Assembly: GCF_003050925.1 (NCBI RefSeq) | Contig: NZ_QAOV01000002.1 | Coordinates: 124,001 to 188,000, forward strand | Length of the DNA: 64,000 nucleotides | Source of the DNA: Pseudomonas sp. GV085 | GTDB taxonomy: Bacteria; Pseudomonadota; Gammaproteobacteria; Pseudomonadales; Pseudomonadaceae | Reading direction: 5' to 3' | Part shown: positions 56,119-64,000 of the stretch, in pieces | Layout: each line of letters opens with the position of its first letter | Position numbering within the stretch: the stretch's first letter is position 1 | Notes under the pieces: generated by a model | Databases searched by the model: none | What the model saw: only the letters and a program-made list of their open reading frames with translations | What the model was told of the DNA's origin: nothing | Made by a program: the position numbers and the translations under genes

Positions 56119-56957
56119 ACCTGCGCCTACTGAAAAAAGCACTGTTGCGCCTCGGGTTCTGGTGCCTGATCGGGGTATTGCTGCTGTATGCGGTTTTCCC
56201 TTTCTACTACGCCATCGTGACTTCACTGAAGCCGTCCAGCGCCTTGTTCGAGGTGAGCTACTGGATCGACAACCCCGACTTCTCCAACTACGCGGCGGTA
56301 CTCCATCAAGCTTCATTCCTGCGGGCGATCGGTAATTCGCTGGTGGTGGCGCTGTGTGTGGTGACGCTGGCGCTGTTCCTCAGCGTGACCGCCGCCTATG
56401 CCTTGGGCCGGGTGAAATTCCGTGGGCGTGGAACGGTATTGATGCTGGTTCTTGGCGTGTCGATGTTTCCCCAGGTCGCTGTACTGTCGGGTCTGTTCGA
56501 AGTGATCCGCGCCCTGGGCCTGTACAACACGTCCTGGGCGTTGATCCTGAGCTACACGATTTTCACCCTGCCCTTCACCGTCTGGGTGCTGACCACGTTC
56601 ATGGGGCAACTGCCACATGAACTGGAAGAAGCGGCCATCATGGATGGCGCTTCGCCTTGGGTCACGCTTACCCGGGTTCTACTGCCGCTGCTATGGCCCG
56701 CATTGGTCACCACTGGCTTGTTGGCCTTTATCGCCGCATGGAACGAGTTTCTGTTTGCCCTGACCTTCACCCTCACAGACACGCAACGCACGGTGCCGGT
56801 CGCCATCGCCTTGATTTCCGGCGGGAGTCCTCATGAGCTGCCTTGGGGGCTGTTGATGGCCGCATCGGTGGTGGTCACCGTCCCACTGGTGATTCTGGTG
56901 CTGATCTTCCAGCGCCGAATCGTTTCCGGTCTCACTGCCGGCGCGTTAAAGGGTTGA
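56115..56957 (+). CDS. sugar ABC transporter permease, MalG-like (280 aa)
   Basis: This is the second permease of the pair, with six membrane spans and the EAA loop EEAAIMDGASPWVTLTRVLL (about 173-192). The ATG at 56115 overlaps the previous stop, so the two permeases are made in step. It pairs with the MalF-like subunit as the translocation channel. Confidence 0.9.
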   Translation: MNLRLLKKALLRLGFWCLIGVLLLYAVFPFYYAIVTSLKPSSALFEVSYWIDNPDFSNYAAVLHQASFLRAIGNSLVVALCVVTLALFLSVTAAYALGRVKFRGRGTVLMLVLGVSMFPQVAVLSGLFEVIRALGLYNTSWALILSYTIFTLPFTVWVLTTFMGQLPHELEEAAIMDGASPWVTLTRVLLPLLWPALVTTGLLAFIAAWNEFLFALTFTLTDTQRTVPVAIALISGGSPHELPWGLLMAASVVVTVPLVILVLIFQRRIVSGLTAGALKG

Positions 56958-56984
56958 TGCCCGACAACTACAAGGAACAGCATC

Positions 56985-58130
56985 GTGATCAAATTGAAAC
57001 TGGACAACGTGAACAAACAATTGGGCGGCGCGCGGATTCTTCGCGACGTCAGCCTGGAGATCGCTGCGGGTGAATTCGTGGTGTTCGTCGGCCCTTCGGG
57101 CTGCGGCAAGTCGACTCTGCTGCGACTGATCGCCGGACTGGATTCGATCTGCGGCGGCGACCTGCTGATCGACGGGCGTCGGGTCAACGACCTGGAGCCG
57201 CGCGAGCGTGGCGTCGGCATGGTGTTTCAGTCCTATGCGCTGTACCCGCACATGAGCGTCTACGACAACATCAGCTTTGGCCTCAAACTGGCCAAGACTG
57301 AAAAGACCAGCCTGCGCGAGCGCGTGCTGAAAACGGCGCAAATCCTGCAGTTGGACAAACTGCTGCAACGCAAGCCAAAGGAACTGTCTGGCGGGCAGCG
57401 TCAGCGTGTGGCCATGGGCAGGGCCATGGCGCGGGAACCGGACATTTTGTTGTTCGATGAGCCACTTTCCAACCTGGATGCATCCTTGCGGGTGCAGATG
57501 CGCAACGAAATCGCCCGGCTGCATGCCCGACTGGGCTCGACCATGATCTACGTCACTCACGATCAAGTGGAAGCGATGACCCTGGCCGACAAAATTGTCG
57601 TGCTCAATGGCGGTCGCGTAGAACAGGTCGGCTCACCGCGCGAACTCTATGAGCGCCCAGCGAGTCGCTTTGTCGCCGGCTTCCTCGGTTCGCCCAGAAT
57701 GAATTTTCTTGCGGCACGCCTGCATGCACCGGGTGAAACCAGCCTGGTCGATACTCCCGTCCTGGGTATGACCTCCCTGCCCTTCGACAGCTCGAACCTG
57801 GCGGCGGACGCTCCACTGAGCCTGGGGATTCGCCCGGAACACATGTCGCTCAAGGCGGCGCAGGGAACCGCCGGCGTCGTCGTGACCGCGGTCGAATACC
57901 TGGGCAGTGAAACCTATGTTCACCTCGATACAGGTCAGGACGAGCCACTGATCAGTCGTTGTGAGGTCAACGCCGGATGGCAGGCGGGCGATCGGGTCGA
58001 GCTGCAACTGGACGTCGACAACCTGCACCTGTTCGACGCCGACGGCACGGCCTTGAAGCGCCACCCACACGCCATTGAAACCCTGCCGGATGGCGTCCCT
58101 CTACGCTCGGCACGAGCAGGCGCCCTATGA
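56985..58130 (+). CDS. UgpC/MalK-like ABC ATPase (381 aa)
   Basis: Walker A GPSGCGKST (37-45), signature LSGGQRQRVAMGRA (about 135), Walker B ILLFDEPLSNLDA (about 155) and H-loop YVTHDQVEAM are all intact. A MalK-type C-terminal regulatory (TOBE) domain follows from about 240. It powers the sugar importer at the inner face of the membrane. The start is GTG, and the end overlaps the sucrase gene by 4 nt. Confidence 0.9.
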   Translation: MIKLKLDNVNKQLGGARILRDVSLEIAAGEFVVFVGPSGCGKSTLLRLIAGLDSICGGDLLIDGRRVNDLEPRERGVGMVFQSYALYPHMSVYDNISFGLKLAKTEKTSLRERVLKTAQILQLDKLLQRKPKELSGGQRQRVAMGRAMAREPDILLFDEPLSNLDASLRVQMRNEIARLHARLGSTMIYVTHDQVEAMTLADKIVVLNGGRVEQVGSPRELYERPASRFVAGFLGSPRMNFLAARLHAPGETSLVDTPVLGMTSLPFDSSNLAADAPLSLGIRPEHMSLKAAQGTAGVVVTAVEYLGSETYVHLDTGQDEPLISRCEVNAGWQAGDRVELQLDVDNLHLFDADGTALKRHPHAIETLPDGVPLRSARAGAL

Positions 58131-59629
58131 CTGTGTCTTTGAATTCCATGAGTGTTCCAATGTCCGCTGCCCTTGAGATTGCGCAGCATGCGCTGAGTGA
58201 TGGCCTGTCTCGTGTCATCCACGATTATCGACCCGATTATCATCTTGCCCCCCCCGTGGGCTGGATGAACGACCCCAACGGGGTGGTGTACTTTCGTGGC
58301 GAATACCATGTGTTCTATCAACACCACCCTTTCGAAGCGAAATGGGGACCGATGTATTGGGGGCATGCCAAAAGTGCCGATCTGGTCCATTGGCAACATT
58401 TGCCCATTGCGCTGGCGCCCGGCGACGACTTCGACCGTGACGGTTGTTTTTCCGGTAGCGCGGTGGTGTGTGGCGATACCCTGGCACTGATCTACACCGG
58501 GCACACCTGGCTGGGGGAAGTGGGTGACGAACGCTCGATCCGCCAGGTCCAGTGCCTGGCCACCAGCATCGACGGCATCCGGTTCGTCAAGCATGGCGCC
58601 GTCATCGAGAACGCGCCGCAAGACACGATCATGCACTTTCGTGACCCCAAGGTATGGCAGAAGGATGACTATTGGTACCTGATTGCCGGCGCGCGTCTGG
58701 GTGATAAACCGCTACTGCCGCTATACCGTTCCACGGATCTGCACACCTGGGAATTCCTTGATTATGTGTCCAGCGGCAGCGAGGGCGATGGCTATATGTG
58801 GGAGTGCCCGGATTTGTTCCGACTGAACGGGCGCGATGTCCTGCTGTACTCCCCCCAGGGCATGCAACCCGAGGGTTACGAACGGCTCAACAAGTACCAG
58901 ACCGGTTATCGAGTGGGCCGACTCGACAGCGAATGGCACTTCACCGGCGGGCCTTTTATCGAACTGGATAACGGCCACGATTTCTATGCCGCGCAAACGC
59001 TATTGGCCGCCGACGGCCGGCGCCTTGTATGGGCGTGGCTCGACATGTGGGAAAGCCCGATGCCGAGCCAGGCCCATCACTGGTGCGGCATGCTCGGGTT
59101 GCCGCGCGAACTTGAACTGCATGCAGATCGTCTTTACGTGTATCCGGCTCGGGAGCTCGCCGCCTTACGCAAGGAGCCATTGCCGGGCACGTCCTGGTGG
59201 GATGGCTCGGGAGCCCGATGGGTGCGGGAAGTGAGTGGCGACAGGCTCGAAATCCATGTGCATCTGGATTTGCTCGGCTGCACCGACGGCCACCTGGGAA
59301 TCGCCTTGCGTTGCAGCGATGATGGTCAGGAAGAAACCCTGCTCTACTACGATGCATCACTGCAGCGTCTGGTGCTTGACCGCAGCCGCTCGGGTGCACA
59401 AGTCACCGGTCAGCGCAGCGTGGCGATAGACCCGACACAAGAACGACTGGACCTGCGTGTGTTCCTCGATCGCTCGTCCATCGAGGTGTTCGACGCGAAC
59501 GGGCGCTTCAGCCTCAGCAGTCGCTTCTATCCGGGGCCCGACAGTCTGGGCGTGAAGCTGTTTGCCAGCGGAAGTGGCGGGCGTGTCTCGATTCCCAAGG
59601 CATGGCCTCTGGGCTCTGGATGGCTATGA
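58127..59629 (+). CDS. GH32 sucrose hydrolase (500 aa)
   Basis: WMNDPNG (about 46-52) holds the nucleophile Asp, FRDPKVW (about 172) is the transition-state Asp motif, and WECPDLF (about 225) gives the acid/base Glu. A C-terminal beta-sandwich domain completes the GH32 layout. No signal peptide is present, so sucrose is cleaved in the cytosol to glucose and fructose, with fructose passed to the fructokinase. ATG overlaps the ATPase stop. Confidence 0.9.
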   Translation: MTVSLNSMSVPMSAALEIAQHALSDGLSRVIHDYRPDYHLAPPVGWMNDPNGVVYFRGEYHVFYQHHPFEAKWGPMYWGHAKSADLVHWQHLPIALAPGDDFDRDGCFSGSAVVCGDTLALIYTGHTWLGEVGDERSIRQVQCLATSIDGIRFVKHGAVIENAPQDTIMHFRDPKVWQKDDYWYLIAGARLGDKPLLPLYRSTDLHTWEFLDYVSSGSEGDGYMWECPDLFRLNGRDVLLYSPQGMQPEGYERLNKYQTGYRVGRLDSEWHFTGGPFIELDNGHDFYAAQTLLAADGRRLVWAWLDMWESPMPSQAHHWCGMLGLPRELELHADRLYVYPARELAALRKEPLPGTSWWDGSGARWVREVSGDRLEIHVHLDLLGCTDGHLGIALRCSDDGQEETLLYYDASLQRLVLDRSRSGAQVTGQRSVAIDPTQERLDLRVFLDRSSIEVFDANGRFSLSSRFYPGPDSLGVKLFASGSGGRVSIPKAWPLGSGWL

Positions 59630-59704
59630 GCAGCGTCATTCGAGTCGCGAGAAGCCCGGGCCCTGTGTCATGATTCTGCGTCAACCTGACCGGTCTCATC
59701 TCGC

Positions 59705-60697
59705 ATGACTTCAGTGAAAGATGTTGCACAGCTGGCCGGCGTGTCCCTGATGACGGTTTCTCGAGCGCTCAATAATCCGGAAAAACTGAGCCCTGAAACC
59801 CTTCAGCGGGTGCGTCGCGCCATTGATGAACTGCAATTCGTACCGAGCCTGTCGGCGCGCAAGATGCGCGGCGACAACCTCCAGTCGCGAACCATCGGAG
59901 TGTTCGCGCTGGACACCGCGACCACACCGTTCGCGGTCGAACTGTTGCTGTCCATCGAACAGACCGCACAGCAAGCCGGCTGGAATGTCTTTATCCTCAA
60001 CCTGTTGAGCAACCCGCCCACCGACCAGAACATCGACCTGATGTTGTCGCACCGTCCCGACGGGTTGATCTTCAGCGCCATGGGGTTTCGCCAGGTGAGC
60101 ATTCCCGAGCGCTTGAAGAGCAAACCCCTGGTACTCGCCAATTGCCTGGCCGATGACAGTCACCTGGTGAGTTATGTGCCAGACGACGAGTCGGGGCAGT
60201 ATCGCGCCGTACATCACGCGTTGAGCCAGGGCTATCGGCGTCCTCTGTGTATCAATCTGCCCAAACAGAGTCTGGCCTGGGACCTGCGACAAAAAGGCCT
60301 GCAGCGTGCCTGTCAGGCATTCGGCCTGGCGCCTGACGCACTGCTGCAATACGACCTTTCTGATCATGATGCCTATGGTGAAACCGCAGCCATCCTCGAC
60401 CGGCACATCATCGAAGGTCGTCCCCAGTTCGATGTTCTGATCTGTGGCAACGACCGCATTGCCTTTTGTGCCTATCAGCTGTTGTTGGGCCGTGGCCTGA
60501 AAATTCCCGACGATGTCGCCGTGCTCGGTTACGACAACATGATCGGTATTGCCGAGCTGTTCATCCCGCCGCTGACCACGGTGCAACTGCCGTACTACGA
60601 GATCGGTCGCAAGGCTGCCCGCCACCTGATCGAGACCCTCGACGTATCGGGAGCCCAGCCAGTTGATTGTCCATTGGTGGTTAGGGCATCGCTATGA
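59705..60697 (+). CDS. LacI-family repressor of the sucrose locus (330 aa)
   Basis: TSVKDVAQLAGVSLMTVSRA is the LacI helix-turn-helix with the usual hinge (LSARKM), followed by a periplasmic-binding-protein-like sensor domain. It ends the sucrose operon, 75 nt after the sucrase, and is the natural partner of the GTTAACGTTAAC site. The inducer would be sucrose or fructose. Confidence 0.9.
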   Translation: MTSVKDVAQLAGVSLMTVSRALNNPEKLSPETLQRVRRAIDELQFVPSLSARKMRGDNLQSRTIGVFALDTATTPFAVELLLSIEQTAQQAGWNVFILNLLSNPPTDQNIDLMLSHRPDGLIFSAMGFRQVSIPERLKSKPLVLANCLADDSHLVSYVPDDESGQYRAVHHALSQGYRRPLCINLPKQSLAWDLRQKGLQRACQAFGLAPDALLQYDLSDHDAYGETAAILDRHIIEGRPQFDVLICGNDRIAFCAYQLLLGRGLKIPDDVAVLGYDNMIGIAELFIPPLTTVQLPYYEIGRKAARHLIETLDVSGAQPVDCPLVVRASL

Positions 60698-60746
60698 GAT
60701 TCAGTTAATTCGGTGATGCCCGAACGGGCGACTAGCCACCCTCCTC

Positions 60747-61388
60747 TTATGCAGCCTGTCGACGCATGGTCAGGATGGCGGCTCCGAAGCAGATGAACGT
60801 CGACCCTACCACCCGGCTGACCCACCGGGACAAATCAGGCCGCGTCAGCACGCCCTTGGCCCGGGAGGCAAGCGCGGCATACAGGCTCAGCGACGTAACC
60901 GACAACGCCATGAAGATCGAGGTGAGGATCAGGAACTGAGGCAGCAACGTCGCGCTCTGATCGATGAATTGCGGGAACAGCGCAGTGAAGAACATCGTTG
61001 CCTTAGGGTTGGTCACCGCCGTCAGGAAGGCCGACTTGTACAACTTCAAGCGAGTGGGCCTGCTCTTCTTCGAACCATCCTGCATACCTTCGGCGAGCAT
61101 CGGGCTCTTTTTGAACAACTGCCTTAGCCCCAGGTAGAACAGGTAGCCGGCACCGATGATCTTCACCGCATTGAACAGCCATTCGGAACTGGCAAGCAAC
61201 GCCCCCAGCCCCAGCATGGCAGCGGCCGACAGGCAGAACAGGCCACTGGCATTACCAAGGGACGACCACACTGCGCTGCGCTGTCCATGGGCCAGGCTGT
61301 TGTTGATCGCCATCAGAGTCGCAGGCCCTGGGCTCGCAATGGCAATTGCAGCGACCAGGGTAAAAGCAAGAATCGAGTGAAACTCCAT
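60747..61388 (-). CDS. LysE/RhtB-family amino-acid exporter (213 aa)
   Basis: Six membrane spans. SPGPATLMAINNSLAHG near the N terminus is the LysE/RhtB signature, and NPKATMFFTALFPQF is the second conserved loop. It exports an amino acid or similar compound. I start at ATG 61388 (MEFHS). It is convergent with the LacI gene and lies downstream of the Lrp regulator on the same strand, which probably controls it. Confidence 0.85.
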   Translation of the reverse strand: MEFHSILAFTLVAAIAIASPGPATLMAINNSLAHGQRSAVWSSLGNASGLFCLSAAAMLGLGALLASSEWLFNAVKIIGAGYLFYLGLRQLFKKSPMLAEGMQDGSKKSRPTRLKLYKSAFLTAVTNPKATMFFTALFPQFIDQSATLLPQFLILTSIFMALSVTSLSLYAALASRAKGVLTRPDLSRWVSRVVGSTFICFGAAILTMRRQAA

Positions 61389-61558
61389 TTTCAACGCTCG
61401 TAGTGGGATAGGCGTTGCATATTACAGAAGATGATCTAGCGCGGACTACCATGTGTTGGTCATGGAGTCGATTTATGGAGACCATGGCATTAATGCAGGC
61501 TCCACTGACGGCATCTGCAAAGACAGGGTTTCAAAAGGTGATCTGACCCCCTGCCCAT

Positions 61559-62059
61559 TCACTCCTTGCTCGATTTGGGTATCGCTATACGGCTACTGGT
61601 CTTGACCTCGCGTAAAGCCAGACTGGACTGGATGGACGCAATACCTACCTGACGCCTGAGCACCTGTTCGATAAAGTCACTGTAGCTATCAAGATCCTCT
61701 GCCAACACTTGCAGCACGTAATCGGCATCCCCGGTGATCTTGTGACAGGACAACACTTCAGGCAATTGCGCAATCACCGCCTCGAAAGCGTCGGGAGCGT
61801 GATCGGCGTGGGTGGAAAAACGGATGTGCACGAACGCCATGATATCCAGCCCCAGCATTCGTCGATCAAGGTTCGCCTGATAGCCCTTGATCACGCCCGC
61901 CTCCTCCATTCTCTTACGCCGCCGCCAGCAAGGTGTCAGGCTTAACGACAAGCGCTCACTGAGCTCAGCGTTGGAAATACTCGCATCTTCTTGCAGCAAT
62001 GCGAGGATTGCCAAGTCGGTATCGTCGAGACTGATGCGTTTGGATAGTTTTTTCTGCAT
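61559..62059 (-). CDS. Lrp/AsnC-family regulator (166 aa)
   Basis: ISLDDTDLAILALLQEDASI starts the helix-turn-helix (SNAELSERLSLSLTPCWRRR), and a RAM ligand-binding domain follows (LPEVLSCHKITGDADYVLQV). GGAATGGCGT precedes the ATG. It is divergent from the amidohydrolase gene and upstream of the LysE exporter, so it may link amino-acid levels to both. Confidence 0.9.
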   Translation of the reverse strand: MQKKLSKRISLDDTDLAILALLQEDASISNAELSERLSLSLTPCWRRRKRMEEAGVIKGYQANLDRRMLGLDIMAFVHIRFSTHADHAPDAFEAVIAQLPEVLSCHKITGDADYVLQVLAEDLDSYSDFIEQVLRRQVGIASIQSSLALREVKTSSRIAIPKSSKE

Positions 62060-62178
62060 TACGCCATTCCAGAGTAAAAACGCCCGAACAATCTAGCAAA
62101 CCACGAAAACAAAGCAAAGAAAGCGCATCCCGGCCGGAACAGAATATTTGCACTGGCTCACATTAACGGATGCGCAGA

Positions 62179-63213
62179 ATGTTTACAGTTTTCAGTGATT
62201 CCCACCGCTTGCACCACGGCACCGAATTGAAAGACGGCGTGCTCAAGCCATCGTTCGAACAGCCCAGTCGGGCCGATACCGTCCATAACCGTGTCAAGCA
62301 GGTAGGCCTTGGCCAGATCATCGAACCGCGAGCATTTGACCGGTCGTGTTACGTCAATGCGCACAGCGAGCGCTACGTCAGCTTTCTAGAAAGCGCCTGG
62401 TCAGAATGGTGCGCGACCGGACGTACGCACGATGCCCTACCGCTGGTATGGCCAGTGCGTGACCTGTCCAACGAGCAAGTCCCGACGTTCATCGACGGCA
62501 AGCTCGGTTTCTATGCCATGGACGCCGGTTCCCCGATTACCGCCACCACTTGGCAAGCGGTGAAAACCAGTGCCGACATCGCCCTCACCGGCCTGGCACT
62601 GATCGATGAAGGCCATGACAGTGCTTTTGCCCTGTGTCGACCGCCCGGCCATCACGCAGCGCGTGAATACATGGGCGGTTACTGCTATCTGAACAACGCC
62701 GCCATTGCTGCACAGCAGGCCATTACCCAAGGTGCCAAACGTGTCGCGGTACTGGACGTCGACTTTCATCACGGAAATGGCACCCAGAACATCTTCTACG
62801 AGCGTAGTGACGTCATGTTTGTCTCGCTGCACGGCGAACCGGTGGTGTCCTATCCGTACTACTCAGGTTTCCGCCATGAAGTCGGCACAGGCCAGGGCGA
62901 AGGTTACAACCTGAACTATCCGCTGCCGAAGAACACCACCTGGGAAAGTTATCGCAACGCCTTGCTCCACGCCTGCAAGAAACTTCAGCAATTTGGGCCT
63001 GAAGTGCTGGTGATTTCACTGGGCGTCGACACGTTCAAGGACGACCCCATCAGTCACTTCCTGCTGGAAAGTGAAGACTTCATCGGCATCGGCGAGCTGA
63101 TCGCGAGCGTCGGCTGCCCCACCCTGTTCGTCATGGAAGGCGGCTACATGGTCGATGAAATCGGCATCAATGCAGTGAACGTGCTGCATGGCTACGAGAG
63201 CAAACGCGCCTGA
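62179..63213 (+). CDS. acetylpolyamine amidohydrolase, HDAC family (344 aa)
   Basis: The zinc-hydrolase motifs are intact: RPPGHHA (His pair), DVDFHHGNGTQ (zinc Asp and His), GVDTFKDDP (second zinc Asp) and EGGYMVDEIG (catalytic Tyr). The ~340-residue length and N-terminal FSDSHRLHHGTEL match bacterial acetylpolyamine amidohydrolases, which remove acetyl groups from N-acetylated polyamines. I start at the ATG of MFTVFSD, with GGA 8 nt upstream; an ATG 9 nt earlier is possible. It lies next to an ornithine cyclodeaminase-family gene. Confidence 0.85.
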   Translation: MFTVFSDSHRLHHGTELKDGVLKPSFEQPSRADTVHNRVKQVGLGQIIEPRAFDRSCYVNAHSERYVSFLESAWSEWCATGRTHDALPLVWPVRDLSNEQVPTFIDGKLGFYAMDAGSPITATTWQAVKTSADIALTGLALIDEGHDSAFALCRPPGHHAAREYMGGYCYLNNAAIAAQQAITQGAKRVAVLDVDFHHGNGTQNIFYERSDVMFVSLHGEPVVSYPYYSGFRHEVGTGQGEGYNLNYPLPKNTTWESYRNALLHACKKLQQFGPEVLVISLGVDTFKDDPISHFLLESEDFIGIGELIASVGCPTLFVMEGGYMVDEIGINAVNVLHGYESKRA

Positions 63214-63263
63214 GTCACCCCCTGACCCGCAGCGTTTCAACTATTGAATCGGAGAATAAAAAC

Positions 63264-64000
63264 ATGACTCTTTTTATAGACGTCGATCATGCTGCACGCC
63301 TGTTCGCCACGGTGGGAATCCGCCGGGCAATCCGCGAAATGGCCACTTATATCGAAGCGGATTATTTGCGCTGGGCGCAGTTTGATAAGTCGCCCCGTAC
63401 CGCCAATCATTCGGCTGACGGTGTGATCGAGTTGATGCCCACCGACGATGGCCAACAATATTCCTTCAAATACGTGAATGGTCACCCGGGCAATGGTCAA
63501 AGCAATTTGCTGACGGTCATGGCCTTCGGCGTCCTGGCCGATGTCCACAGTGGCTATCCAACCTTGCTCAGTGAACTGACGCTGACCACAGCCGTGCGCA
63601 CGGCAGCGACTTCCGCATTGGTCGCACAATCTCTGGCGCGTCCAGGTGCAAGCTCCATGGCAATCATCGGCAACGGTGCCCAGAGTGAATTTCAGGCCCT
63701 CGCCTTCCACGAAATGCTGTCCATCAAGCAAATCCGCATTTTCGATATCGATCGCGACGCTTCACTCAAGTTGAAGCAGAACCTGTCAGCATTCCCGGAA
63801 ATTGAGGTGATTCTGGCCAACTCGGTACAGGAAGCGGTCAAGGGCGCGCACATCGTCACCACGGTCACCGCAGATAAAGCCTATGCAACGATTCTGACGC
63901 CCGAGATGATTGAGCCCGGCATGCATATCAACGCCGTAGGCGGTGACTGCCCAGGCAAAACCGAACTGCACGCCGACATCCTGCGCAATGCCCGGGTCAT
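63264..64000 (+). CDS. ornithine cyclodeaminase/mu-crystallin family protein (3' end outside window)
   Basis: GGAG stands 9 nt before ATG ACT. The frame stays open to the last base, giving 245 residues of an expected ~340. MAIIGNGAQSEFQALAFHEM is the NAD(P)-binding Rossmann motif, and HIVTTVTADKAYATIL the following family signature. Members convert ornithine to proline or reduce related imines. Its place 51 nt after the acetylpolyamine amidohydrolase suggests an operon for polyamine or ornithine catabolism. Confidence 0.85.
   Translation, partial: MTLFIDVDHAARLFATVGIRRAIREMATYIEADYLRWAQFDKSPRTANHSADGVIELMPTDDGQQYSFKYVNGHPGNGQSNLLTVMAFGVLADVHSGYPTLLSELTLTTAVRTAATSALVAQSLARPGASSMAIIGNGAQSEFQALAFHEMLSIKQIRIFDIDRDASLKLKQNLSAFPEIEVILANSVQEAVKGAHIVTTVTADKAYATILTPEMIEPGMHINAVGGDCPGKTELHADILRNARV

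Noticed and set aside
59711..60625. 304-codon frame antisense to the LacI regulator
   Set aside because: The sense strand encodes an intact LacI-family protein.

Overview
The window looks like chromosomal DNA of a fluorescent-group Pseudomonas. This rests on recognition of protein types and gene order (an Anbu proteasome operon, a sucrose ABC/ScrY locus, small Pseudomonas-type conserved ORFs), not on a database search. No rRNA, tRNA or CRISPR array was seen. The housekeeping blocks are GC-rich with tight operons. The first ~24.9 kb are patchier and behave like an accessory island.

Positions 1-24,970 (accessory). This part opens with the end of a KfrA-like coiled-coil protein. It then carries four copies of a ~182-bp MITE-like repeat, an IS30-family element, and several conflict-type genes: a small protein with a HEPN-like RX4H motif, a GHKL ATPase fused to a Shedu-like (DUF4263) nuclease domain, and a zinc-ribbon/TPR/CFI-box protein. 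The centrepiece is a compact four-gene minus-strand operon (19,935 to 9,786): a ClpB-like AAA+ ATPase, a NrdG-like radical SAM protein, a ~2,100-residue zinc ribbon + degenerate kinase + SF1 helicase + nuclease-like protein, and a coiled-coil protein. I do not recognise it as a named system and consider it the best candidate for an undescribed one. Two apparently orphan antitoxin-like genes, an XRE regulator with a strong dyad operator facing an unknown gene, several very small ORFs and an inositol-monophosphatase-like gene follow. The island ends in ~1.3 kb of AT-rich DNA without convincing genes.

Positions 24,970-38,300. The Anbu operon (ATP-grasp, alpha-E, transglutaminase, Anbu peptidase) reads leftward to a terminator. 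Next come an MFS transporter, a LysR regulator divergent from an exported SGNH hydrolase, a TRIC-type channel, a NIPSNAP protein, an IS66 scar, a membrane protein and a large RloC/PrrC-like ATPase that is a probable anticodon-nuclease defence gene.

Positions 38,400-49,300. A decayed 3'-5' exonuclease and a hypothetical gene precede a LysR regulator divergent from an eight-gene cluster: TauE/SafE transporter, isocitrate-lyase-family C-C lyase, Rieske oxygenase, class III aminotransferase, lysine/ornithine N-monooxygenase, FAD amine oxidase-like protein, PaiB-like flavoprotein and tautomerase. This looks like an uncharacterised pathway making or degrading an N-hydroxylated amine. A broken LysE exporter follows.

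Positions 49,300-64,000. Two small conserved genes and a ParA protein are followed by a complete sucrose locus: fructokinase and ScrY-like porin on the left, then a divergent binding protein, two permeases, an ATPase, a cytoplasmic GH32 sucrase and a LacI regulator, with a perfect GTTAACGTTAAC operator between the two arms. The window ends with a LysE exporter, an Lrp regulator, an acetylpolyamine amidohydrolase and a truncated ornithine cyclodeaminase-family gene.
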